Shown here piece by piece: positions 24,996 through 32,172 of a stretch of DNA of 64,000 nucleotides. A program made the position numbers and the translations under genes. Origin of the DNA: CALCHA01 sp035548175. Lineage in GTDB: Bacteria > Planctomycetota > Phycisphaerae > WQYP01. The DNA lies in NCBI GenBank assembly GCA_035548175.1, contig DASZTO010000097.1, forward strand, positions 75,133 to 139,132, in the 5' to 3' direction. Within the stretch, counting starts at the first letter, position 1, and each line of letters begins with the position of its first letter. Under the pieces are notes generated by a model. It was not told where the DNA came from and did not search any database. It saw only the letters and a list, made by a program, of their open reading frames with translations.

Positions 24996-25394
24996 ATGAT
25001 GACGATCCTTGGAAATCTTGTGGGTAAAACGAAAGTTCTTGGCTTGGCGGGAGTTGCGGCGGGTGCGTTGGCGCTGGCCCCGAAGACTGCCAGCGCCCAC
25101 GACCGGTTCAGCTTGGGTATCACGATCGGTGCGCCGGCCCCGGTGTATGTCGCACCGGCACAGCCCGTGTATGTTCCCGCTCCCGTGTACACGCCCGCCC
25201 CTGTGTACGCTCCTGCATATGCCCCGGCTCCCGTGTACACGCCGGCGCCCGTGTGCCAACCGGCTTATAGCGCCCCGATTGTGGTGACGGCCCCCGTGTG
25301 CCCGCCGCCGATCGTGGTGGCGCAGCCGCGGTATTTTGAACGTCGCCCGGTGTTCTCCGGCGGCTGGCATCATGGCTGGGACCGTCGTCGGTAA
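24996..25394 (+). CDS. Secreted proline/tyrosine repeat protein
   Basis: A 132-residue protein with a signal peptide (cleavage near TASA, residue 34). The mature part is built of short repeats of the form (Y/V)-(T/A)-P-A-P-V-Y between about 48 and 92, then a Val/Pro-rich stretch and an aromatic, His/Arg-rich end (GGWHHGWDRRR). Such proteins are usually surface or matrix components; no enzymatic domain is present. GGAG lies 7 bases before the ATG. It has its own terminator. Confidence 0.75.
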   Translation: MMTILGNLVGKTKVLGLAGVAAGALALAPKTASAHDRFSLGITIGAPAPVYVAPAQPVYVPAPVYTPAPVYAPAYAPAPVYTPAPVCQPAYSAPIVVTAPVCPPPIVVAQPRYFERRPVFSGGWHHGWDRRR

Positions 25395-25458
25395 GGCTCT
25401 GGAGGCGGAAGGATCGGCAAGGGGGGTGGATGGGGGGGGCCAAGCTTCTACCTAACGG

Positions 25459-25502
25459 CGCGGCGGCGCGGTGAGCAGTCACCGGCCGCCGCGATTTTTT
25501 TT
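25459..25502 (+). terminator. Strong intrinsic terminator
   Basis: A 15-bp GC-rich stem with a single bulged base (arms 25459-25474 and 25479-25493, loop GCAG) is followed by A and eight Ts. It ends the transcript of the secreted repeat protein. Confidence 0.9.
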
Positions 25503-25568
25503 GCGGGCCGGCGAACGGAGGATGCCACACGGCGTAAGAGAAGGGGAACCTGAGAGGGAGGCGTGCTG

Positions 25569-26342
25569 ATGTGGTGGCCGGAGATCGTGGTGGCGGTGGT
25601 GATCGGAACGGCGGTGTGGCGGTGGGCGCGGCGAGTGGATCGGGGATGGGCGGCGGTGTTTGGGGTGGGGCTGGCGGTGGTGGGGGCGGTGCTGATCGGG
25701 CGGCGGGTGAGCGGGGCCAGCGCGTGGTTGTGGTGGCTGATTGATGCGCGGGTGAATCCGCTGGTGATGGCGGCGGCGGTGCCGGCGATGATGGGGCCGC
25801 TGGTGCGGCGGCTTCCGGCGGGGCGGCAGCGGGCGGTGGTGATGGGGGCGATGGTGGTGATGGGGGTTTATTACAGCGTGTTACCCGGGGTGATGCCGAT
25901 GGCGGCGCGGGCGGCGGTGCGCGGCGGTCGTACGGTGATCGATTCCAACGGGGTGTGTTTGCAGACGCATGATTTCACGTGCGGGCCGGCGTCGATGGTG
26001 ACCTGTTTGCGGGAGCTGGAGATTCCGGCGGAGGAAGGGGAGGTGGCGGAAGTGGCGCGGTGCGGGCCGGCGGTGGGGACGGATCCGGGCGTGCTGGCGG
26101 ATGCGGTGGCGGCGCGCTATGGCGTGGGAGCGCGGTCGGTGACGTTGCGGGATGTGCGTGCGGTGCGGGCGCCGGCGGTGATGGAGATCAGCGTGGGGCT
26201 GGGGTTGGGGCATTATGTGGCGGTGATGGCCTGCGATGGCGAGCGGATGCGGATCGGTGATCCGGAGGTCGGGGCGGTGTGGATGTCGATGAGAGAAATG
26301 CAGGAGGAGTGGACGGGGCGGGTGGTGGAGGTTTGGAAATAG
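25569..26342 (+). CDS. Membrane protein with C39-type cysteine peptidase domain
   Basis: 257 residues: three or four TM helices in the first 110 residues, then a peptidase C39-like domain (about 125-257). The catalytic residues are visible: Cys138 in DFTCGPAS, His215 in GLGHYVAVM and Asp231 in RIGDPEVG. C39 peptidases cleave double-glycine leader peptides of exported peptides, usually as part of an ABC exporter; this one is freestanding and no exporter gene adjoins. The ATG at 25569 is preferred over a GTG 6 bases earlier because GGGAGG sits 7 bases before it. Confidence 0.85.
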   Translation: MWWPEIVVAVVIGTAVWRWARRVDRGWAAVFGVGLAVVGAVLIGRRVSGASAWLWWLIDARVNPLVMAAAVPAMMGPLVRRLPAGRQRAVVMGAMVVMGVYYSVLPGVMPMAARAAVRGGRTVIDSNGVCLQTHDFTCGPASMVTCLRELEIPAEEGEVAEVARCGPAVGTDPGVLADAVAARYGVGARSVTLRDVRAVRAPAVMEISVGLGLGHYVAVMACDGERMRIGDPEVGAVWMSMREMQEEWTGRVVEVWK

Positions 26343-26369
26343 AAAAATTGGGGGCAGGGTTCAACGGGT

Positions 26370-26906
26370 TCAATTCGGGGGCGGTTGCGTGGGTGGTGCG
26401 GAGAGGGAGACTTGCCAGTTTTGCAGGAGGGTGACGAAGGAGGCGATCGGGTGGATGACCGGGCGCTGGGCCTGAAGGTGTTGGAGCGCCACATCGGCGG
26501 ACCAGTGGTGTTCGCGCATGAGGTAGGCGGTGATGACCATGGCGCTGCGGCTGCGGCCGGCGTTGCAATGGACGAAAACTGTGCGGCCGGCGGCGCGCTG
26601 GGCGGCGATAAAATCGACTTGGGTGCGGAGCCAGTCGAGCGAGGGGGCGGGAGCGGCGTCGGGAATGGGGGACCATTGGTAGATGTCGGTGCGGTAGGCG
26701 TCGTCACGTTCGCAAAGGTTGAGGGTGGCGGTGGTTTGAGGCGGAGGGGCGGGGGTGCGGCCGCCAATGTAGAGGCAGGGTTCGACGAGGGTGGCGTTGA
26801 GGGGCGCGGCGGGGGGCTGCGCGAGGGTGATAAGCAGCGTGCCCGTGAGCGCGGCGAGCAGGGTGGCAAGAAACGCCGTTGTGAGAATGCGTTCACGCGC
26901 GGTCAT
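26370..26906 (-). CDS. Membrane-anchored dual-specificity protein phosphatase
   Basis: 178 residues with an N-terminal TM helix (about 8-28) and a cysteine-based phosphatase domain. The P-loop HCNAGRSRS contains Cys114 and Arg120 (CX5R), and Asp83 in SPIPDAAP is the probable general acid. Such enzymes dephosphorylate Ser/Thr/Tyr or phosphoinositide-like substrates; if the single helix is a signal anchor, the catalytic domain may lie outside the cytoplasm. The start overlaps the stop of the preceding gene (ATGA), so translation is coupled. Confidence 0.85.
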   Translation of the reverse strand: MTARERILTTAFLATLLAALTGTLLITLAQPPAAPLNATLVEPCLYIGGRTPAPPPQTTATLNLCERDDAYRTDIYQWSPIPDAAPAPSLDWLRTQVDFIAAQRAAGRTVFVHCNAGRSRSAMVITAYLMREHHWSADVALQHLQAQRPVIHPIASFVTLLQNWQVSLSAPPTQPPPN

Positions 26907-27490
26907 GGGGTTGCTGTGGTTTCGGGGACAGGAACGGGCGATGCCGGGGTGGCCCAGGGGTTGTAGTGATCATCCTCGTGGGGGAGAGAGGCGTTGAGGG
27001 GGATTTCGTGAAGGGCGAAGAGGCGGATGCCGGAGAGATTGTCGGCGCGCCACTGCCACTGGAAACGGAGGAAACGTCGGGAGTTAGCGCTGGGGCGGAT
27101 TTCCATGTAGTCGCCGGGTTCGGGACCGTTGGGTGTCGGCGGCACGCGGATGGTGCGTTCGGGGATGATCGTGAAGAGGCTCATGAAGAAGGCGATGGGG
27201 GCGTCGATGTGTTGGAAAAGTTGATTGTCGATCTCCAGCCACACGTGCATGGGGGTTCCGGACGCGAGCAAGTTGAGGGGAAAGCTGAGGCGTGGCGGTG
27301 GTGGGTCGGTGTCGTTGGGATCTCGATCGGGAGGCGCATCGGGTCGGAAGCCGAAGAGCACCGAGTTGGCGTTCGCACCAAGGGCAAGCTCCAACATTGT
27401 GATCAAGAGACGGGCGAAGAGGTCGTCGATGCCGAAGTCGGCGACACGCTTCCGCGGCGGAGGGATCGAACGTTTGCGGAGTCGAAACAT
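26903..27490 (-). CDS. Protein of unknown function, coupled to the phosphatase gene
   Basis: A 195-residue protein starting MFRLRKRS. It has a basic N-terminus, an amphipathic segment (DDLFARLLITMLELALG), and a beta-rich second half with many aromatic residues (HVWLEIDNQLFQHID, RRFLRFQWQWRADN). An alternative ATG at 27568 would overlap the P450 stop by ATGA and add 26 residues; the shorter start is favoured by a promoter-like box just upstream. No family is recognised. It shares a transcript with the phosphatase. Confidence 0.65.
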   Translation of the reverse strand: MFRLRKRSIPPPRKRVADFGIDDLFARLLITMLELALGANANSVLFGFRPDAPPDRDPNDTDPPPPRLSFPLNLLASGTPMHVWLEIDNQLFQHIDAPIAFFMSLFTIIPERTIRVPPTPNGPEPGDYMEIRPSANSRRFLRFQWQWRADNLSGIRLFALHEIPLNASLPHEDDHYNPWATPASPVPVPETTATP

Positions 27491-27518
27491 GGTTCTCGCC
27501 GTTTCGGAATGTGCCTTT

Positions 27519-27527
27519 ATTGTAACA
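27519..27527 (-). promoter_or_regulatory. Extended -10 promoter candidate
   Basis: On the minus strand TGTTACAAT, an extended -10 motif, lies about 29 bases before the ATG at 27490. No good -35 box is present, which is common for extended -10 promoters. Confidence 0.4.
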
Positions 27528-27564
27528 CGAGGGAGAACCGCTGGGCAGAATTGGCTCTGATAGC

Positions 27565-28965
27565 TCATCGCGGGGTGACCTCCAGCAGGATCGGCGTGGC
27601 GGGGCGGAGGGTGATGGCGGGGTGGAGTTTGAGGGGTGGGGATTTTTGGGAGAGGGTGAAGCGGAAGTGTTGGAGCAAGGTGGGGAGGACGAGTTGCAGT
27701 TCGAGCCAGGCGAAGGATTCGCCGATGCAGTTGCGTGGGCCGGTGGAGAAGGGGAGGTAAGCGTGGCGCGGGTGGGTGGGATTTTGCCAGCGGTCGGGGG
27801 TGAAGGCGAGGGGGTTGGGGAAGAAGCGTGGGTCGCGGTGGAGGGTCCATTGGGGGATGAGGAGGGTGGATTTATTGGGGATGGGGTAGCCGGCGAGGGT
27901 GAGGGGGCGCTGGTTTTGGCGGCCGAGGGTCCAGGCGGGGGGATAGAGGCGGAGGGATTCGGCGATGACGTTGTGCGTGTAGGGGAGGGCGGGCAAATCG
28001 GCGATGGCGGGGGGGCGTTGGGCGAGGACGGTGCGGATTTCAGCGGCGAGTTTTTGCTGCTCGTCGGGATGGGTGGCGAGGAGAAAGAGCGTGAAGGTGA
28101 AGGCGTTGGCGGTGGTTTCGTGGCCGGCGGTGAGGAGGGTGATGGCCTGATCGCGGAGTTGCTGATCGGTGAGGCGGGTGGCGGCTTTGGCGGCGTGGGG
28201 GCATTCGGCGTCGGTGGCGGCGATGAGGGTGGAGAGCAAGTCCTGAGTGCTGAGTTCTGAGTGCTGAGTTTTGCGATTGGCGATGAGGCGGTCGATGAGG
28301 GTGAAGAGATCCGTGCGGGCTTTTTCGATGTGGCGGGTGGAGGGCAGGGGGAGGGCGTTGAGGAGTTTGCCCCAGGGGACCACGGTGCGGATGTAATTGG
28401 ACATGAGGGTGTGCATGGAGCGGCCGACGAGATCGGTGTCGGCGGTGTGGAGCCCGGCGGCGTCGATGCCGAAGAGGGTTTGCACGGCGATGCGCAGGGT
28501 GAGGCGGGTCATGAAGTCGCGGATATCGACGGGGCTTTTCGCGGCGGCGAGTTCCTGGATGGAGCGCTGTGTGCAGGCGAGGATGTCGGGGGCGTAGGCT
28601 TCGACGCGCTTGGCGTGGAAGGCGGGGGTCATGAGGCGGCGCTGGGATTTGTGGGTGTCGCCTTCGGCGGTGAGGAGGCCGTCGCCGAGGAGGTGTTTGG
28701 AGTTCTGGAGGGCGGGGCCTTTGAAGAAGGCATCGGCGTGGGTGAGGAGGACGTCTTTGGCGAGGTCTGGGTGGTTGATGACGATGTAGGTGGTGCCGAG
28801 GGCGCGGAAGGAGGAGATGTCGCCGTATTGCTGGGTGAGTTGTGTGAGGAAGGCGAGGGGATCGCGGCGGAGGTTGGCGAAGAGGCGGAGGGGGAGGATG
28901 GAGCGCGGGCCGGGGGGGAGGGGGAGGGGGCGGGGCTTTGAGGATGGTTTTTTTGTGGTGGGCAT
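27565..28965 (-). CDS. Cytochrome P450
   Basis: A haem-thiolate monooxygenase of 466 residues. Landmarks are the I-helix AGHETT (280-285), the K-helix ESLR (336-339), a PDRW segment near 390, and the haem loop FSTGPRNCIGE with Cys413. The GPRNC form resembles CYP102/CYP4-type fatty-acid or terpene hydroxylases, but the substrate is unknown. No ferredoxin or reductase gene is adjacent. Residues 232-241 are encoded by a four-unit 7-bp repeat (28243-28270), an apparent insertion in the F-G/H region. Confidence 0.93.
   Translation of the reverse strand: MPTTKKPSSKPRPLPLPPGPRSILPLRLFANLRRDPLAFLTQLTQQYGDISSFRALGTTYIVINHPDLAKDVLLTHADAFFKGPALQNSKHLLGDGLLTAEGDTHKSQRRLMTPAFHAKRVEAYAPDILACTQRSIQELAAAKSPVDIRDFMTRLTLRIAVQTLFGIDAAGLHTADTDLVGRSMHTLMSNYIRTVVPWGKLLNALPLPSTRHIEKARTDLFTLIDRLIANRKTQHSELSTQDLLSTLIAATDAECPHAAKAATRLTDQQLRDQAITLLTAGHETTANAFTFTLFLLATHPDEQQKLAAEIRTVLAQRPPAIADLPALPYTHNVIAESLRLYPPAWTLGRQNQRPLTLAGYPIPNKSTLLIPQWTLHRDPRFFPNPLAFTPDRWQNPTHPRHAYLPFSTGPRNCIGESFAWLELQLVLPTLLQHFRFTLSQKSPPLKLHPAITLRPATPILLEVTPR
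28243..28270 (-). repeat. Heptamer array inside the P450 gene (4 units, ACTCAG type)
   Basis: Four uninterrupted 7-bp units read on the coding strand as AACTCAG and CACTCAG in alternation. The core differs from the intergenic family (A-G-TCAG) by one base (A-C-TCAG). The reading frame passes through it intact. Confidence 0.8.
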
Positions 28966-29040
28966 GGGGGCTCGGGGAGGAGGGTGGTAATTGATAATCG
29001 GATTTATGGGATGATAGCGGGCGGTGGGAGGCGGACAAGA

Positions 29041-29463
29041 TCAGGCGGGGAGCCAGAGGTGGGGATGGGTGGGGTGGACGCGGATGTGGAGGGGTTGGTG
29101 GAGGGGGGTGCGGGCGTAGGTTTCGGGAGAGACAGTTTGTTCGGATTCGATGGGGCGGTCGTTGAGGGTGTAGCGGGCGCGGAGGATGGAGGTGGAGCGG
29201 GAGGTTTCGCGCTTGGCGGTGATGGTGGCCTGGAGGGGGAGACCGTGGGTGAAGGTGTAGCGGCGGCGGGTGGTGCGGAGGCGGAGGAAGAGTTCATAGG
29301 CAAGGAGGGCGAGAAGGATGACAGGCACGAAGAGGAAGACGTTGGGGTTGTGATCGACCAGGTACATAGCGGGGATTGCGAGGAAGAGGGCACAGGCGGC
29401 GCCGACGAGCGGGGACCAGCGGGCGAGGCCGGTGAAGGGTTCAGGGATGTCGCGTTGGGGCAT
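29041..29463 (-). CDS. DUF3592-like membrane protein
   Basis: 140 residues with two adjacent TM helices (about 17-35 and 40-60) and a C-terminal beta domain (QATITAKRETSRSTSILRAR, SPETYARTP, HIRVHPTHPHLWL). This layout resembles the DUF3592 family, small membrane proteins of unknown function. It is upstream of the P450 on the same strand with a 75-base gap. Confidence 0.65.
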   Translation of the reverse strand: MPQRDIPEPFTGLARWSPLVGAACALFLAIPAMYLVDHNPNVFLFVPVILLALLAYELFLRLRTTRRRYTFTHGLPLQATITAKRETSRSTSILRARYTLNDRPIESEQTVSPETYARTPLHQPLHIRVHPTHPHLWLPA

Positions 29464-29620
29464 GGGAGATTCCGGGGGGAGTCGCGGCAGAAGGCAGGAT
29501 TAGTCGTGACAAGTGGCTTGGGCAATGGGTCAAGGGTAGGTGAGCATCAGGAAGAGGGCGGCCGCGATGAACAGGGCGGAGAAGATGAGGCGAGGCTTTG
29601 ACAGGCGGCTCCCAATGGCG

Positions 29621-29827
29621 CTAAAGGGGGTTGGTTTGACGGAGTTCAACCGCGGCCTGATGCAGTTGTTCGAGGGATTGATCTGCCCAAAGGGACTGCT
29701 GCCATTGGGTGTAGTCGAAAGGCTCGCGCAGAATAAGGGCAACGAAGCGCTCTGCTTCAACGGTGCCGAGGGCGGCGACGAGGGCGCGGATGCCTGCGAT
29801 TTTCAGCTCGGTGTCAGTGGGCATCAT
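29621..29827 (-). CDS. Probable antitoxin paired with a PIN-domain toxin
   Basis: A 68-residue helical protein (ELKIAGIRALVAALGTVEAE, then FVALILREPFDYTQWQQSLW) of a type commonly found directly next to PIN-domain toxins. It overlaps the end of the PIN gene (ATGA), toxin first. The family function as antitoxin is inferred from that pairing. The gene is intact although its partner is frameshifted. Confidence 0.6.
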   Translation of the reverse strand: MMPTDTELKIAGIRALVAALGTVEAERFVALILREPFDYTQWQQSLWADQSLEQLHQAAVELRQTNPL

Positions 29828-30266
29828 GGAACCTCAATGAGGAATTGGAGAGGATTCACAACTTTAACTTTAATTGTAGCAATTTGTTGAGCCTTCTTTA
29901 ACACCCGATCGTCGGTGGTGATGAAGTAGCCGCAACCGGCGGCGATCGCGGCGGCGATGTGGAGTGCGTCCTTGGAGTGAAGCCCGAGGACGGTGAAAGG
30001 GGTGGCGGCGGATAGGATTTGTGTCGCGGGTGAGAGATCAATCGTCGCCATGCTTCGCCACGCTGCGATAGCGTTTCTACGTTCGGCGAAAGGGTTGGCG
30101 CTGTTTTCCAGATCAACCATGAAAGACCACGCCAATTCGAGCGATCCTGTGCGAATGCGGGCTTGGATTTCCAGCTTTGCTTCGCTTTCCAGGCGTACCC
30201 GAAGCTGCGACTGTCGTCGAATGGCCGATTGAAGGAGCAGTTGTCGAGGTAGACACGCAGTGCCAT
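29824..30266 (-). pseudogene. VapC-like PIN-domain toxin, frameshifted
   Basis: The ATG at 30266 begins LRVYLDNCSFNRPFDD, the PIN N-terminus with the first acidic residue. After codon 18 (about 30213) the frame breaks. The -1 frame continues with QLRVRLESEAKLEIQARIRT, LELAWSFMVDLENSANPFAE and KDALHIAAAIAAGCGYFITT, containing the remaining acidic residues. Restoring one C would rebuild a normal PIN nuclease of about 147 residues that cleaves RNA. Either a true single-base loss or a sequencing error explains it. Confidence 0.8.
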
Positions 30267-30297
30267 CGAGATACTCCGGAAATCAGGTGTACGCCGG

Positions 30298-30488
30298 TCA
30301 GGGGCGTGGGGGGGATTTGTCGGCGTAGGCCTGGACGATGTTTTGTACGAGGCGGTGGCGGACGATGTCGGTTTTGTCGAGTTTGACGAAGGCGATGCCT
30401 TTGATGCCGCGGAGGGTGCGGTGGGCGTCGGTGAGGCCGGAGGATTGGCCGGATTCGAGGTCGACTTGCGAGGGGTCGCCGGTGACGG
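30298..30488 (-). pseudogene. 3' fragment of a second phoH
   Basis: About 63 codons in an open frame ending at TGA 30298 encode VTGDPSQVDLESGQSSGLTD and DIVRHRLVQNIVQAYADK, closely matching the C-terminus of the intact phoH at 32173. Nucleotide identity is high but with scattered changes. The N-terminal four fifths, including the Walker motifs, are absent. Together with the 3' end of intact phoH it brackets the DUF1348 and SUFU genes in direct orientation. Confidence 0.88.
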
Positions 30489-30513
30489 ATTGTTGGCGGC
30501 ACAGTGGGGATGA

Positions 30514-30941
30514 TCAGCGGTAGCGGCGGTCCGATTCGGCGATGGGAATGTCGTTGATGGAGGCGTCGCGCCGTTGCATCAAGCCATTGGGCGCGAATTC
30601 CCAGTGTTCGTTGCCGTGCGATCGGAACCAGTTGCCATCCGCGGCATGCCATTCGTATTCAAAGCGAACGGAGATGCGGTTGTCAGCGAAGGACCACAGT
30701 TCCTTCATCAGGCGGTAGTCGAGTTCCTTCGCCCACTTGCGGCGGAGAAAAGCCCGGATCGCCTCGCGGCCCTGGAAAATTTCGTCGCGGTTGCGCCAGT
30801 GCGAATCCTCGGTGTACGCGAGGGCGACCTTGTCAGCGTCGCGCGTGTTCCACGCGGCCTCCGCGGCTTTAACTTTCTGCTGCGCCGTCTCGCGCGTGAA
30901 GGGCGGAAAAGCGGCCGGGATTCGGCGGCAGCGACGGACAT
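30514..30941 (-). pseudogene. DUF1348 (SnoaL/NTF2-like) protein, frameshifted and shortened
   Basis: The ATG at 30941 has a perfect AAGGAG 6 bases upstream and reads MSVAAAESRP. The frame then breaks near 30911. The DUF1348 sequence continues in another frame: FPPFTRETAQQKVKAAEAAW, WRNRDEIFQGREAIRAFLRR, KELWSFADNRISVRFEYEWH, ending AESDRRYR. A single missing C would join the two. The usual C-terminal 20 residues of the family are also absent, cut at the junction with the phoH fragment. Confidence 0.75.
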
Positions 30942-30965
30942 GGGCGGCTCCTTGCTGATGAATGA

Positions 30966-32048
30966 TCAGCCGATGGTTTCAATGATTTTTTCGCCGGTGG
31001 CGTCTTTGATGTCCGTCGGAATCACGCGAACGAGAAGGTGCGGGGCGGTCGGCACAGGGTAGTCGCCGCGCTGCGGGCGGAGCGAATCCGCCAGAGAGCG
31101 CGCGGTCTCGGAGGGAAGCTCGACGGTAAGCGTGCTCTCCTCGCGCGTGACGTTCAGGCTGGGAGCGGGAAGGAAGCGGACGATGGTGCTGGCGCTCCGG
31201 ACTCGAAAGGGCCGATTGAACGGAATGCGGCCGCGAAGAAGGGCCTGAAGGTCGGCAACTGCGTTGGCGCCGATGGTGATCACGAGCGGCGGCGGAGCAT
31301 CGGCCGACGACAGCTCAAGCTGCGAGATCGCGGTGCCGCCGGAAGAGGAGCCCTCCAGCGCGGTGCGCTGAGCGATCGTGGCGGCGATGGATGCATTGCC
31401 AAGGATCGACGCGCGGGTCATATCGGTGACGAGCAGCGGATGGCGCGCGGCCAGAACCTCAAGAAAGCGTTGGACATTCCAGGCCCGAGCGGCAGCGAGT
31501 TCATCAAGGGTCACGCCGACGATCTGCAGGAATTGCATCTTGCCGTTAGGTGTGTCGATGGTTTTGAGCTCGGGATCCTCGGCAAATAGAGCGGCATGGA
31601 GAGCCGTGCTTTCACTCGTGGCGATGGGGGCATTAAAGGGAAGGTAGTGCCCCGGCGCGAAAACGTTGCCGGAATCGCAGACGTACCGGGCGAGGTTGTT
31701 GAGGAGGTTCAGGGGCCACATGGGCGGCTGGTCGTCCTGAGGATTGCGGGCCAGGCGGAAGCTGAATTCAAACCCCCATCCGCTGACGTCGGCGTCTTCC
31801 AATTCCTTGGCGTACAGTTCCGACATGCCGTACGTGACGAAGTGCCAGTGCGGCGGCGCGGGGGGCAGGTCATGGCGATACGCGGAGATGCCATCGAGCG
31901 GATCGGGGCCGCCAAGGCGGTATTTGATGAGCGTTCCCCAGTGGAGCGGTTCCTGTTCGCCATAGATCGGGCGGAGGGCAGCGTCGATCGCGGCCCAGCC
32001 ATCGGCACGATCGCCGGCGGATTCTTCGGGAAGGTCATCGTCGGGCAT
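30966..32048 (-). CDS. Suppressor-of-fused (SUFU) domain protein
   Basis: A 360-residue soluble protein. The N-terminal 190 residues match the SUFU fold: GWAAIDAALRPIYGEQEPLH, PLDGISAYRHD, HWHFVTYGMSELY, GWGFEFSFRLAR, WPLNLLNNLARYV. In bacteria SUFU-family proteins are known mainly as immunity proteins of polymorphic toxin systems. The C-terminal 150 residues are beta-rich and unassigned. The start at 32048 has GGAG 6 bases upstream. No toxin gene is adjacent. The gene lies in the segment between the two phoH 3' ends. Confidence 0.85.
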   Translation of the reverse strand: MPDDDLPEESAGDRADGWAAIDAALRPIYGEQEPLHWGTLIKYRLGGPDPLDGISAYRHDLPPAPPHWHFVTYGMSELYAKELEDADVSGWGFEFSFRLARNPQDDQPPMWPLNLLNNLARYVCDSGNVFAPGHYLPFNAPIATSESTALHAALFAEDPELKTIDTPNGKMQFLQIVGVTLDELAAARAWNVQRFLEVLAARHPLLVTDMTRASILGNASIAATIAQRTALEGSSSGGTAISQLELSSADAPPPLVITIGANAVADLQALLRGRIPFNRPFRVRSASTIVRFLPAPSLNVTREESTLTVELPSETARSLADSLRPQRGDYPVPTAPHLLVRVIPTDIKDATGEKIIETIG

Positions 32049-32172
32049 GCGAAGCTCCGAGTGAGCGCAGGTGGCGGGATTGTACACCCGCGGTCGCTGG
32101 TACATTCAACGCTTCCAGGAAGATCGAAACAGAGGACACCGCGGGCCCGAGGGCGCACCGCCTGCGGCGGCC

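Noticed and set aside
29530..29760. 76-codon minus-strand frame with a hydrophobic end
   Set aside because: It overlaps the antitoxin in another frame, lacks an RBS, and only its last 25 residues look protein-like. A short real membrane peptide cannot be excluded.
30205..30920. Sequencing error as the cause of the frameshifts in the PIN and DUF1348 genes
   Set aside because: Not fully rejected: both need one extra C. I list them as pseudogenes because the DUF1348 gene is also truncated and lies at a rearrangement junction, but reads should be checked.
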